DNA of 62,864 nt, from assembly GCA_903959355.1 (NCBI GenBank), contig CAJBWJ010000025.1:1-62864 (forward strand), read 5' to 3'. The stretch is from an uncultured bacterium (lineage in GTDB: Bacteria; Patescibacteriota; Microgenomatia; UBA1400; PJMF01). The translations under genes were made by a program, and so were the position numbers. Within the stretch, counting starts at the first letter, position 1. The number at the start of each line of letters is the position of its first letter. Of the stretch, positions 8,076-16,100 are shown piece by piece. Below the pieces are notes generated by a model. That model was not told the origin of the DNA. It ran no database searches and was given only the letters and a program-made list of their open reading frames with translations.

Positions 8076-8639
8076 TTATTTGGCCAGGAGTCGTAATTTA
8101 TCTGCCAGAGATAAACTTTGAATAGATAAAGATTCCAAAGCTGCACTCTCTTCATTGTTGAATTTATTTTTGTTATTTGTAATAAAGTCCATGTGTTTAT
8201 CAAAACTTTCTAGAACAAAAAAAGCCAAAGATTGGTCTTCAGTTTTTTTATTATTATTTTCTTTTTCAAGTAAAACAATATTTTCATGCATAGCTCTATT
8301 TAAATATTTGAGTGCCTTATCCATAGTTATGAGTGCTAAAGATGAATTGCCTTTGTCCAAAAGTTTTTTGCTATAAAAAAGGCGACGATTGCTATAAGAA
8401 ACCAACAGATAAGTTCTTTTTTCTGAATCTGACATTTCAAGACGTAATCGATCAACAATCATTAAAAGCGGATAGAGAGAGTGGTCTGGCAAAATTTCTT
8501 TGGCCACATAAAATTTTCCAGACATTAAACTAGGATTACCTTTTAATTCATTTTTATTGGCTGATTGAAGTGAAATAAATAGAATAAACACTGAAAAAAG
8601 GACAGCAAACAATAAAAATAAATAATTAACTTTTTTCAT
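8076..8639 (-). CDS. DUF5667-like membrane-anchored protein
   Basis: A 187-residue protein with an N-terminal hydrophobic segment (about residues 5-25) that acts as signal or anchor, followed by an all-helical domain. The stretch from about residue 55, HSLYPLLMIVDRLRLEMSDSEK followed by SNRRLFYSKKLLDKGN, matches the pattern of DUF5667, a helical extracytoplasmic domain common in CPR and Gram-positive bacteria. No catalytic residues are evident. It starts 9 bp after the stop of the CPBP-like gene and may belong to that operon. Function is unknown. Confidence 0.6.
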   Translation of the reverse strand: MKKVNYLFLLFAVLFSVFILFISLQSANKNELKGNPSLMSGKFYVAKEILPDHSLYPLLMIVDRLRLEMSDSEKRTYLLVSYSNRRLFYSKKLLDKGNSSLALITMDKALKYLNRAMHENIVLLEKENNNKKTEDQSLAFFVLESFDKHMDFITNNKNKFNNEESAALESLSIQSLSLADKLRLLAK

Positions 8640-8648
8640 AAAAAAAGA

Positions 8649-9332
8649 TTAGAAATGAATTAAAAGCACCATGCCCCAGATAGCCTGTACCAAGATCAGC
8701 AAATAAGCATTGCGCCTTTTGTAAAAAATTAAGGCCTGACCACAGGCAAAAGCAAAAATTAACATAATTTGCAAAATAACCTCTGAAAGACTAAAGCGAG
8801 CAAAAATATTTGGCAGATGAAAAATAAGAAAAATTAGAGCCACCAGAATAACTCTCTTTAGAAGAGAAAAATGACTAAATTTGCTATCAATAATAATCAT
8901 CACAAAACTATAAAAGAACAAAGTCTCCCAAAAACCAGTCATGATTGCCAAAAACATCTCTTTCCAAAACCAGTCCGCAAAATAATAAGGAACCAAGGCT
9001 ACACTTCCGCCTCGATTTAAGGCTCCAAGTAATGCTCCTGAGAAACCAAAAATACCGCCGATTGCTAATCCAAGCAGTAAACCTGGCTTAATTTTCTTAA
9101 AAGAAAGGGTTTCAAAAATTTCTTTATTACCAGAAATCGAAACGTAAAGCAAAACAGGCAAAGCAAAAAAAACTAACTTACCAACAGTTTCATCAAACCA
9201 AACTGGAAAATGAAAAACACTTCTATAAAAAAACCACATAAGAAAAGTTAAAACCAAAATCGGCAAGAAAGCCTCATGCTTACTTGAGCTGATGGCTTCA
9301 ATTTTCTTTTTGTTATTTTTTTTCGATGGCAT
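8649..9332 (-). CDS. CPBP-like intramembrane protein, degenerate motifs
   Basis: A 227-residue, very hydrophobic protein with about six to seven membrane helices after a lysine-rich N-terminus. The central WETLFFYSFV and the later FLIFHLPN fall where CPBP (Abi) intramembrane peptidases carry EExxxR and FxxxH. Here the first motif keeps one glutamate only and lacks the arginine, so it may be inactive or a relative with another role. Its start overlaps the kinase gene by 20 bp, so translation is coupled. The CPBP assignment rests on motif spacing and is tentative. Confidence 0.5.
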   Translation of the reverse strand: MPSKKNNKKKIEAISSSKHEAFLPILVLTFLMWFFYRSVFHFPVWFDETVGKLVFFALPVLLYVSISGNKEIFETLSFKKIKPGLLLGLAIGGIFGFSGALLGALNRGGSVALVPYYFADWFWKEMFLAIMTGFWETLFFYSFVMIIIDSKFSHFSLLKRVILVALIFLIFHLPNIFARFSLSEVILQIMLIFAFACGQALIFYKRRNAYLLILVQAIWGMVLLIHF

Positions 9333-9936
9333 CTAGAACCATTTGTAAAGTCTTTTCTTTATTATTAGAAAAAGTATCAATAACTAAATCGTAAAGCTCG
9401 TCGCGCCAAAAATCAATTGGCTCTGTCTGTGACACTTTTCCAGTTGCTACTACCCACTCCTGCCATTCTTTCGAATACATGCGCTGCCATTTTGCCAAAT
9501 TACCCTGGTAGCGATTATGAATGCTTTCTTTAGCTTCCATAACATCGACCCCATCACGATTGACGATTCTATCAATTCTAACAGCATCATCACTGCAGGT
9601 CATTAAAACTTTGAGGGTTCCTGGAATATTTTGTGCCATAAAACCTGAAAGCCAAGATTCAATGATCCAGTTTTCCTGATCAGCGACTTTTTCACGCATT
9701 CCATAATCAACTTGACGATCAAATTCATCATTATATACAGAAGCACTATGATGAGCGGATTGATCAGGATTAAATAAGCCTTTCTCGATTGCATAGGCAC
9801 GCATGAATTCACCGCCTGAAAAACCAGACCAACCTTCTGGATTTAATCTGTCTCTTAATTCTTTTAGAAGAGTCGTAGAACCACAGCCTGGTAAACCAGA
9901 AATAGTAATATTTTTATAGTTATATTGCATTGCCAT
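9313..9936 (-). CDS. Cytidylate-kinase-like P-loop kinase
   Basis: A 207-residue P-loop protein with ITISGLPGCGSTTLLKEL at the N-terminus (Walker A at residues 14-22) and the layout of the cytidylate-kinase-like/AAA_17-18 families: IIESWLSG in the middle, then VRIDRIVNRDG and a charged lid. It is distinct from the real cmk at 1.6 kb and lacks the DTGAMYR signature, so the substrate is unknown. It overlaps the HEPN-like gene upstream by 17 bp and the CPBP-like gene downstream by 20 bp; the three form a tight cassette. It may phosphorylate a nucleotide or another small molecule. Confidence 0.7.
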   Translation of the reverse strand: MAMQYNYKNITISGLPGCGSTTLLKELRDRLNPEGWSGFSGGEFMRAYAIEKGLFNPDQSAHHSASVYNDEFDRQVDYGMREKVADQENWIIESWLSGFMAQNIPGTLKVLMTCSDDAVRIDRIVNRDGVDVMEAKESIHNRYQGNLAKWQRMYSKEWQEWVVATGKVSQTEPIDFWRDELYDLVIDTFSNNKEKTLQMVLDAIEKK

Positions 9937-10420
9937 AATTTTGCCTTTTATCTAACTTATTAGCTACTGCTTGCATCGCTTCTTCCATTACTTTTATTCT
10001 TTTGCATGCTTCATCAAAATCAAGAAATTCTTCGCAATCAGAAAAATAATGAAAAACACGATTACGACAAGTGAGCCATGTCTCCCAAAGTTGACGGGCC
10101 ATTTCCTCACCAAACCTCACCGAGACATTGTCATAAAGCCAGTCATCATCTCTTTGATAAGATCGGATGTCTGGATTTAATGCTCTACCAATACGAAAAC
10201 GACGACCTTCATAAGTTTCTTTGCTAATTAATTGCAAATCTAAAAAAAGCTTCTTTAGAAAACCCTCATAAGCTTTGGCCATTGGAAAAACAATAAAAGA
10301 ATAATCTTTCAGACCGACTAGTTCATTTTTTTTATTTGTGAGAGAAAAACTGACATTAACTAATTCACGTTGGCATTCATCTAAGTATTCATACCAAGGC
10401 GAGTTCTTTTGTAGTTCCAT
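9920..10420 (-). CDS. HEPN-like protein (RnlA C-domain type)
   Basis: A 166-residue, mostly helical protein. Residues 119-124 read RNRVFH, an Rx4H motif of HEPN ribonucleases, and the preceding FPMAKAYEGFLKKLF helix resembles the helix conserved in the HEPN-type C-terminal domain of the toxin RnlA. A free-standing HEPN domain could be an RNase toxin or an inactive binding module. The gene overlaps the downstream P-loop kinase by 17 bp. TATAAT ends 6 nt before the ATG, which suggests a leaderless transcript. The HEPN call is by motif and context; the toxin role is only a hypothesis. Confidence 0.5.
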   Translation of the reverse strand: MELQKNSPWYEYLDECQRELVNVSFSLTNKKNELVGLKDYSFIVFPMAKAYEGFLKKLFLDLQLISKETYEGRRFRIGRALNPDIRSYQRDDDWLYDNVSVRFGEEMARQLWETWLTCRNRVFHYFSDCEEFLDFDEACKRIKVMEEAMQAVANKLDKRQNYGNAI

Positions 10421-10426
10421 GGGATG

Positions 10427-10432
10427 ATTATA
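10427..10432 (-). promoter_or_regulatory. -10 box of the HEPN-like gene
   Basis: A perfect TATAAT on the minus strand ends 6 nt before the ATG at 10420, with no ribosome-binding site between. This predicts a leaderless mRNA. It is divergent from the PBP promoter at 10500. Confidence 0.55.
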
Positions 10433-10499
10433 ATAGAATAATCAAGAAATATAAACATTGATCTACTAAAATAAAAATACCTTGATTACAAGATTAAGG

Positions 10500-10505
10500 T
10501 ATAAT
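10500..10505 (+). promoter_or_regulatory. -10 box of the second PBP gene
   Basis: TATAAT ends 8 nt before ATG 10514, placing the likely transcription start at or within a base or two of the start codon. No Shine-Dalgarno sequence is present and no good -35 is seen at 16-18 bp. Confidence 0.55.
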
Positions 10506-10513
10506 GGTTTATC

Positions 10514-12889
10514 ATGAATCCTTTCCGTCTGGTACAGCAAAAAAAAGCAAAATTAAAAAAAGCCTCTGGCCTTTCGTTTGCTGTTCTGTGGAAAAAAATA
10601 AAAACAGACAGACTCTTTCAAATTGCTTTAGCTTTAATTTTTTTAGCTTTTTCCTCAATTCTTATTTATCTATACAGTCAACTGCCTTCACCAAGTAATT
10701 TAACTTCTAATGAAAATTTTCCAGTTAGCTCTCAAATTTTTGATAGAAATGGAAAATTACTCTATGAGATATATGGCAACGAAAATCGCATTCCAGTTAA
10801 AATTGTTGATTTACCAAAATATGTTCTTCAAGCAACCATAGCTATAGAAGATAAAAAGTTTTATTCGCATCATGGTCTAGATGTCAGAGGTTTATTACGT
10901 GCTGGAATTAATAATTTTAGTGGTGGAGATACTCAAGGCGGCTCAACTATTACTCAGCAGTTAGTCAAAAATGCTTTACTTAGCAAAGAAAAAACTCTAA
11001 CTCGTAAAGCCAAGGAAGCAGTTTTAGCTATTATGACCGAAGTTATATATAGTAAGGACGAAATCTTAGAGATGTATCTTAATTACATTTCTTATGGAGG
11101 CACTGCTGTTGGTATTGAAGCAGCAGCCAATAAATATTTTGATAAATCAGCTAAAGATTTAACTTTAGCAGAAGCTTCACTTCTTGCTGGTCTACCTCAA
11201 TCTCCTACAACTTATTCTCCTTTTGGTTCAAATCCAGAAAAAGGCAAAGCCCGTCAAAAAGAAGTTTTGCGTCGCATGGCAGAAGACAAATACATAAGTA
11301 ATACAGAAGCAGCAGCAGCTGAAAGCGAAGTTCTGACTTATGCCATCAAAAGAAATGATATTAAAGCTCCGCATTTTGTTTTTTATATAAAAGACTTACT
11401 TTACTCTAAATATGGCGAAAAAATGGTTGAAACTGGTGGATTGAGAGTCAAAACTACTCTTGATCTAGATTTACAAGAAACTGCTCAAGCTTCTTTATCC
11501 AGTGAATTAACTAAATTAGCTAGTTTGAAAGTTGGCAATGGAGCTGCCATCGTCATAAAACCAAACACTGGAGAAATTCTCACCATGATTGGTTCAAAAG
11601 ATTATTTTAATAGCGAAGGTGATGGTCAAGTTAATGTTGTTTTGTCACTACGTCAACCAGGATCATCGATCAAACCATTAATGTATGCCACTACTTTTGC
11701 AGAAAAAACCCTCAATCCAGGCTCAATGCTTTTGGATGTCCCGACTTGTTTCAAAGTCGCAGGTCAAAAAGAATATTGTCCAAAAAATTATAACGGTGGT
11801 TTCTCTGGTCCAGTCACAATTCGCCAATCACTTGGCAATTCACTTAATATTCCAGCCGTCAAAGCTCTTTCTACCATTGGTGTAGGAAAATTCATGGATC
11901 AAGCCAAAGCTATGGGTATTAATACTTGGACTGATCCAGCTAATTATGGATTATCTCTCACTTTGGGTGGTGGCGAAGTAAAAATGATTGAACTAGCTGA
12001 AGCTTTTGGTGTTTTGGCCAATCAAGGCGTCAGAGTTCCACTAACTGGCATCTTGGAAATTAGTAATTACAAAGGCGAAATTTTAGAAACATATGATCCA
12101 GAAATTACTAAATCTGACCTAGCTTATCTTTATGAAAATGAATTATCAGTAGAACAAGGTCAGCTAAAAAGAGTTATGGAAAGAGCTCCAGCTTATCTAA
12201 CTAGCCACATCATGCAAGATAATAATGCCCGCCAAGCAGCTTTTGGTTCAAATTCTGAACTAGTAATTAAAAATAAAATCGTATCTGCCAAAACCGGCAC
12301 CACCAATGATCTGAGAGATAACTGGACCGTGGGCTATACTCCAGAATATTTAACCATTGCCTGGGTTGGTAACAACGATAGTAAATCGATGAGTTATTTA
12401 GCTTCTGGTATCACTGGAGCTGCCCCAATTTGGCACGATATTATGCAATATATTTTGCAAGACAAAGAAACCATTTGGCCAGAAAAACCAGCCGATGTAA
12501 AAGTTGGTAATGTTTGTTTGACTGGAATGCCAGCCAAAGATGGTCTTGGACAAATAATGGTAACTAGTGGCGACAATGAAACTAGTGTTGGCGTAGTGAA
12601 TGGCGAGACCGATCCAATTGCCAGTTGCGAATCTAGAGGACAAGAACTGTACTGGGAAAGTTCCAAACCTAGTTATTCAGGCACTTTCCGTAAAGAATAT
12701 TGGATTAGAGCTGAAACTGGCTTACCACCAAAAGAAGGCGAACAAGCTAGCGATTTGAAGCTTGAGTCACATAGTTTCTATTACGATCCTCTAACCAAAC
12801 TTTACTGCGGAGACTGCGTGAGACTAGTTGATGATAAAGGCAAGATTATTTATGAACAAAATGTAATTGATGTCAAAAATATTCTTTAG
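10514..12889 (+). CDS. Class A penicillin-binding protein (PBP1A family)
   Basis: A 791-residue bifunctional peptidoglycan glycosyltransferase/transpeptidase. It has a short basic cytoplasmic tail, one TM helix (about 35-58), a GT51 domain (AIEDKKFYSHHG, GGSTITQQLVKNALL) and a penicillin-binding domain with SSIK (in LRQPGSSIKP), SLN and KTGTTND. The C-terminal extension contains YCGDCV and several other cysteines. It is a paralogue of the PBP at 2.5-4.9 kb but without that protein's AT-hook-like tail. An ATG in another frame at 10504 is ignored because 10514 carries the family N-terminus. It overlaps the GH18 gene downstream by 20 bp. Confidence 0.95.
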   Translation: MNPFRLVQQKKAKLKKASGLSFAVLWKKIKTDRLFQIALALIFLAFSSILIYLYSQLPSPSNLTSNENFPVSSQIFDRNGKLLYEIYGNENRIPVKIVDLPKYVLQATIAIEDKKFYSHHGLDVRGLLRAGINNFSGGDTQGGSTITQQLVKNALLSKEKTLTRKAKEAVLAIMTEVIYSKDEILEMYLNYISYGGTAVGIEAAANKYFDKSAKDLTLAEASLLAGLPQSPTTYSPFGSNPEKGKARQKEVLRRMAEDKYISNTEAAAAESEVLTYAIKRNDIKAPHFVFYIKDLLYSKYGEKMVETGGLRVKTTLDLDLQETAQASLSSELTKLASLKVGNGAAIVIKPNTGEILTMIGSKDYFNSEGDGQVNVVLSLRQPGSSIKPLMYATTFAEKTLNPGSMLLDVPTCFKVAGQKEYCPKNYNGGFSGPVTIRQSLGNSLNIPAVKALSTIGVGKFMDQAKAMGINTWTDPANYGLSLTLGGGEVKMIELAEAFGVLANQGVRVPLTGILEISNYKGEILETYDPEITKSDLAYLYENELSVEQGQLKRVMERAPAYLTSHIMQDNNARQAAFGSNSELVIKNKIVSAKTGTTNDLRDNWTVGYTPEYLTIAWVGNNDSKSMSYLASGITGAAPIWHDIMQYILQDKETIWPEKPADVKVGNVCLTGMPAKDGLGQIMVTSGDNETSVGVVNGETDPIASCESRGQELYWESSKPSYSGTFRKEYWIRAETGLPPKEGEQASDLKLESHSFYYDPLTKLYCGDCVRLVDDKGKIIYEQNVIDVKNIL

Positions 12890-14093
12890 TATTTTTCTAT
12901 TCTTACTGCTAGTTCTCGTAACTCTAATTTCTATTAATGTTTTTTATGACGCTCCATTATTTTCTTCGATCAACAATAATAGTCGTTTGCGCTATCTCAA
13001 AGAATTAATTATTCCAAAAAAAGACCATAAAGTCGTTTATGGATTCTTGCCATACTGGAATATCAATGATTTTAAGATAGAAAAAGAACTAACTCATCTG
13101 TCTTTTTTTGGCCTCAACATCGCCGCCAATGGTGAGATTTCTACCAAAGATGGTGACGGGAATCTCGATCCAGGATACAGAATCATCAATGATGACAAAT
13201 TTTTCGATCTCATAGAACAAATGAAAGCACAAAATGGACAAGTGGAACTTGTTCTCAAGCAATTTGAGCCAGATACGATCACTGCTTTTATTAATGACGA
13301 GAAAGCTCATCTTAAATTTTTTCAAAGCCTAGATTCATTACTACTCGCTTATCCTATCTCTGGAATCAATATTGATATTGAATATGGTGGCGAAAATAGC
13401 CAGGCTCTTCGAGAAAATTATGTTAAATTCATGCGTAAGCTGGACTGGTATTTAGACACTAAATATAAAAACATTAAAATTAGCATCGATGTCTATGCAA
13501 GTGCTGCCAGCAGTGATCAGACAATATGGGATATCAAAGCGCTTAGTCAATATGTCGATTACATCGTTGTCATGGCCTATGACTTTCAACAAAGAGGCAG
13601 TGACCAAGCTGGACCAGTGGCGCCTTTATTCAGCGAAGACGGCAACTGGAACAAAGACATTAATCAAAATTTAAAAATGTTTTTAGATCAAGCTCCAAGA
13701 GAAAAGATTTTGCTTGGAATTCCTTTTTATGGCTATGGTTGGCAAACTGATTCTATTAATCCAAAAGCCAATGCTTATAAAGACACTGGCTTTACAGTTA
13801 GTTATAAAAAAGCCAAAGATTTATTAAATTTAAGTGAAGGGAAAAGTGCCAGTGACAGCACCTGGCTTGGAGCCACTCAAATTAAAAAATCTTTTGATAA
13901 TGATGCCTTGTCCCCATACATAACCTATAAGCAAGATGGCGAACTCTATACTATTTATTATGAGGATCCTCAATCAATAGCCTATAAATTGGAATATGCC
14001 AGACAATTAGATTTAGCCGGTATTGCTATCTGGGCACTTGGTTATGAAGACAATAATCGAGAACTCTGGCAAGCCATTGCTGATGGCATCTAA
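12870..14093 (+). CDS. Glycoside hydrolase family 18-like protein
   Basis: A 407-residue protein with an N-terminal signal/anchor helix (about residues 2-22) and a GH18 TIM barrel of the YaaH/SleL type. GFLPYWN starts the barrel; SGINIDIEYGG occupies the place of the DGxDxDxE catalytic motif, keeping the last Asp and catalytic Glu but with Ser and Asn at the first two Asp positions; VVMAYDF and GIPFYGYGW follow, and the end has IAIWALGYED. Family members hydrolyse chitin or peptidoglycan N-acetylglucosamine bonds. ATG 12870 is preferred to the TTG at 12867. The overlap with the PBP gene suggests joint wall synthesis and remodelling. Confidence 0.87.
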   Translation: MSKIFFSIFLFLLLVLVTLISINVFYDAPLFSSINNNSRLRYLKELIIPKKDHKVVYGFLPYWNINDFKIEKELTHLSFFGLNIAANGEISTKDGDGNLDPGYRIINDDKFFDLIEQMKAQNGQVELVLKQFEPDTITAFINDEKAHLKFFQSLDSLLLAYPISGINIDIEYGGENSQALRENYVKFMRKLDWYLDTKYKNIKISIDVYASAASSDQTIWDIKALSQYVDYIVVMAYDFQQRGSDQAGPVAPLFSEDGNWNKDINQNLKMFLDQAPREKILLGIPFYGYGWQTDSINPKANAYKDTGFTVSYKKAKDLLNLSEGKSASDSTWLGATQIKKSFDNDALSPYITYKQDGELYTIYYEDPQSIAYKLEYARQLDLAGIAIWALGYEDNNRELWQAIADGI

Positions 14094-14114
14094 GATTTCA
14101 CTCAAAAGAAATAA

Positions 14115-14870
14115 TTACCAAATTTCGTAAGTTACAGAGACTACTTTGGACACTTCGATTTTTTCTGGAGCAGCAGCTAAGAAATCTGACATTACTGCAT
14201 TGCCGCCTTGTTCTTGAGATGAAACCGTACCAGCAGCTTCACTCAGATCGTCAGTGATTGTTACGATACGACCTACTCTTTTACCAGCAGCTTGAGCGAT
14301 TCTTTTAGCTTGCTCACGAGCATCTTTGAGAGCGGCACGGCGAGCTTCTTGAGTCACATCTTCTTGTTTGTCTGGTAAAAAACTAACATTGTTGATAGTA
14401 ATTGCACCTTTAGTGTAGAGTGTTTTGATCAACTCTGAAGTTTTGGCTGGTTCAGAACTAGATAGCTTAAAAACATTGACTACTTGATACAACTTATCAC
14501 CACCAACTACAGTTGGAGTGATTTGATAAAAGGCACGCTGAATATCTGGACTAAGTAAAATTTTCTTACTTTCATCGATGAGAAGCTTAGTGTTGTTTTC
14601 ACCCTGATTGACAGCTACCACCGGATCTACACTCGAATCAACTCTGGAGACTGTCATTTCAACTTTAGCTGGAGCCACCTGCAATTTGCCTTTGCCAACT
14701 ACAGTAATAGCCGCTGGTTTGAAAAAAAGTTGTTGAATCAAAAAAAGAGAAACTACAGCTGCTGCGCCGATCATTAATTTCTTTTTATTTTGAGTAAAAA
14801 AATTAATAGCTACTTCACTATTAATATGTGCAATAGGTGCAATTGGAAAATTATTTGGGATTTGAGTCAT
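14115..14870 (-). CDS. SIMPL (DUF541) domain protein
   Basis: A 251-residue protein with one N-terminal TM helix (about 33-52) and an extracytoplasmic SIMPL/DUF541 domain: ITVVGKGKLQVAPAKVEMTVSR at the start, regular alternating strands, and ALKDAREQAKRIAQAAGKRVGRIVTI near residue 185. Such proteins form oligomeric periplasmic or surface assemblies of poorly known function. A possible ribosome-binding site (AAAAGG) is about 9 nt before the ATG. It converges on the GH18 gene (21 bp gap) and is divergent from the gene at 14955. Confidence 0.85.
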   Translation of the reverse strand: MTQIPNNFPIAPIAHINSEVAINFFTQNKKKLMIGAAAVVSLFLIQQLFFKPAAITVVGKGKLQVAPAKVEMTVSRVDSSVDPVVAVNQGENNTKLLIDESKKILLSPDIQRAFYQITPTVVGGDKLYQVVNVFKLSSSEPAKTSELIKTLYTKGAITINNVSFLPDKQEDVTQEARRAALKDAREQAKRIAQAAGKRVGRIVTITDDLSEAAGTVSSQEQGGNAVMSDFLAAAPEKIEVSKVVSVTYEIW

Positions 14871-14942
14871 ACTTTTTGCCTTTTCACTAACGAGTACCAG
14901 TTTAACCTATTTTCGTTTCAAGCAAAAGCAGAAAAAAATTGT

Positions 14943-14948
14943 TATACT
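14943..14948 (+). promoter_or_regulatory. Extended -10 box of the 14955 gene
   Basis: TGT-TATACT is an extended -10 whose last base is 6 nt before ATG 14955. This predicts a leaderless transcript and supports the downstream start over the longer open frame beginning near 14790. Confidence 0.5.
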
Positions 14949-14954
14949 AACTTT

Positions 14955-15464
14955 ATGCTGCAATTTAAAGGACTTTTCCAAAAAACTTTTGCTAATCCAA
15001 AAGTAGCCATTCTAATCGGTTCACTTGATAAATTCTTCATTAAATTGCCACATTTGCCAAAAAATATTCGCGTTCTGATCAATAAAATTATTCCGTTTTT
15101 GATTTTAATTTTTGGCATCATTGGTCTAATTGCCAGTATATTAACTGGATTTTTCCTGATTTTGGCCATTATTTCTTTAGACTGGGTAGTTATTCCAGAA
15201 ATCATTGGCAGTTTTGCTTTAGTACTACTAGATACATTGTTTTTACTCAAAGCTTTTAAACCTTTACGCAGTGGCAACGCTGTTGGCTGGATCTATCTTT
15301 TCTGGGCAGAAACACTAGAAATTGTCAATTTTATCATTCGAGTTGTAAATAAAGAAACAAATGTCTTCCTTGGAATAGGTGTGATTCTTTTAAGCTTTTA
15401 TTTGCTTTTTGAAATTGGGCAATTTTACGTTTATAAAAAAAGTGGAACTCCTACTTCTATTTAA
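14955..15464 (+). CDS. Four-helix membrane protein
   Basis: A 169-residue integral membrane protein with about four hydrophobic helices (roughly residues 40-62, 70-92, 104-122, 135-155) after an amphipathic N-terminus (MLQFKGLFQKTF). The frame stays open upstream to 14790, but that extension runs antisense into the SIMPL coding sequence and has no coding character, and ATG 14955 has an extended -10 box 6 nt before it. No family is recognised. It ends 19 bp from the end of the giant gene on the opposite strand. Confidence 0.7.
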   Translation: MLQFKGLFQKTFANPKVAILIGSLDKFFIKLPHLPKNIRVLINKIIPFLILIFGIIGLIASILTGFFLILAIISLDWVVIPEIIGSFALVLLDTLFLLKAFKPLRSGNAVGWIYLFWAETLEIVNFIIRVVNKETNVFLGIGVILLSFYLLFEIGQFYVYKKSGTPTSI

Positions 15465-15483
15465 GTTTCCTGATTATTTAAAT

Positions 15484-16100
15484 TTATTGGTTTTCAACTG
15501 GTTGAACAAGCTCATATTGTGAAGAATTGTAAAAATATTCAATCTCTTGTCCATTACTAATAGCTCCAGCAAAACCAATTTCAACTGAATTATCTTCGAT
15601 AGGAGATTCACTGTCAAAATTAAGTCTACCTGCCTGAGCTGAAGATGGATAAAAAACGCCAGATTGTTCATTAGTTTGGCCAGTCCCAGGAGCAACCATA
15701 GCTATATGTCCCCTGGTTATAGCTATTGTAGGAATTCCTTGATTAGCCATTTCTTGAGCTTTTAAAGCAGAAGTAGATTGCCAACCTAAATCCTGTGCCA
15801 ATGGTTCTTCTAACCATTCTAGAGTAGTCGTCGCTGTCATCTTCTCACCATTTTTCCATCTTGGAATATAAACTCCAAGGGCACTTGTGACATCTGAAAC
15901 ATAGATATTACAAAAAGTTGTATCAGATGCTCGACGATAACGAAGACTTTCATCAACATTGAATAATTGTAAAGTTTTTAAATAATCATTAACATTTCTA
16001 TTAGTTGCGTACTCTGGGAAAATACTAGTATCTATCGGGTTCCACTCATCTCTGTCTATCAACATCAATGTTCCATCAGGCATGTATTTATATTTTGCAT
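15484..16100 (-). other. Giant protein: C-terminal Cys/His hydrolase-like domain
   Basis: The last ~200 residues contain TTFCNIYVSDV (Cys7761), then a Trp-rich stretch and RGHIAMVAPG (His7829). A cysteine at a helix start and a GH(I/V)xxV strand are the pattern of CHAP/NlpC-P60-type amidases, which cut peptidoglycan peptides. No family assignment is certain. Confidence 0.5.

Noticed and set aside
14790..14954. N-terminal extension of the membrane protein at 14955
   Set aside because: It overlaps the SIMPL gene antisense, is Cys/Asn-rich without family character, and contains the promoter of the shorter form.
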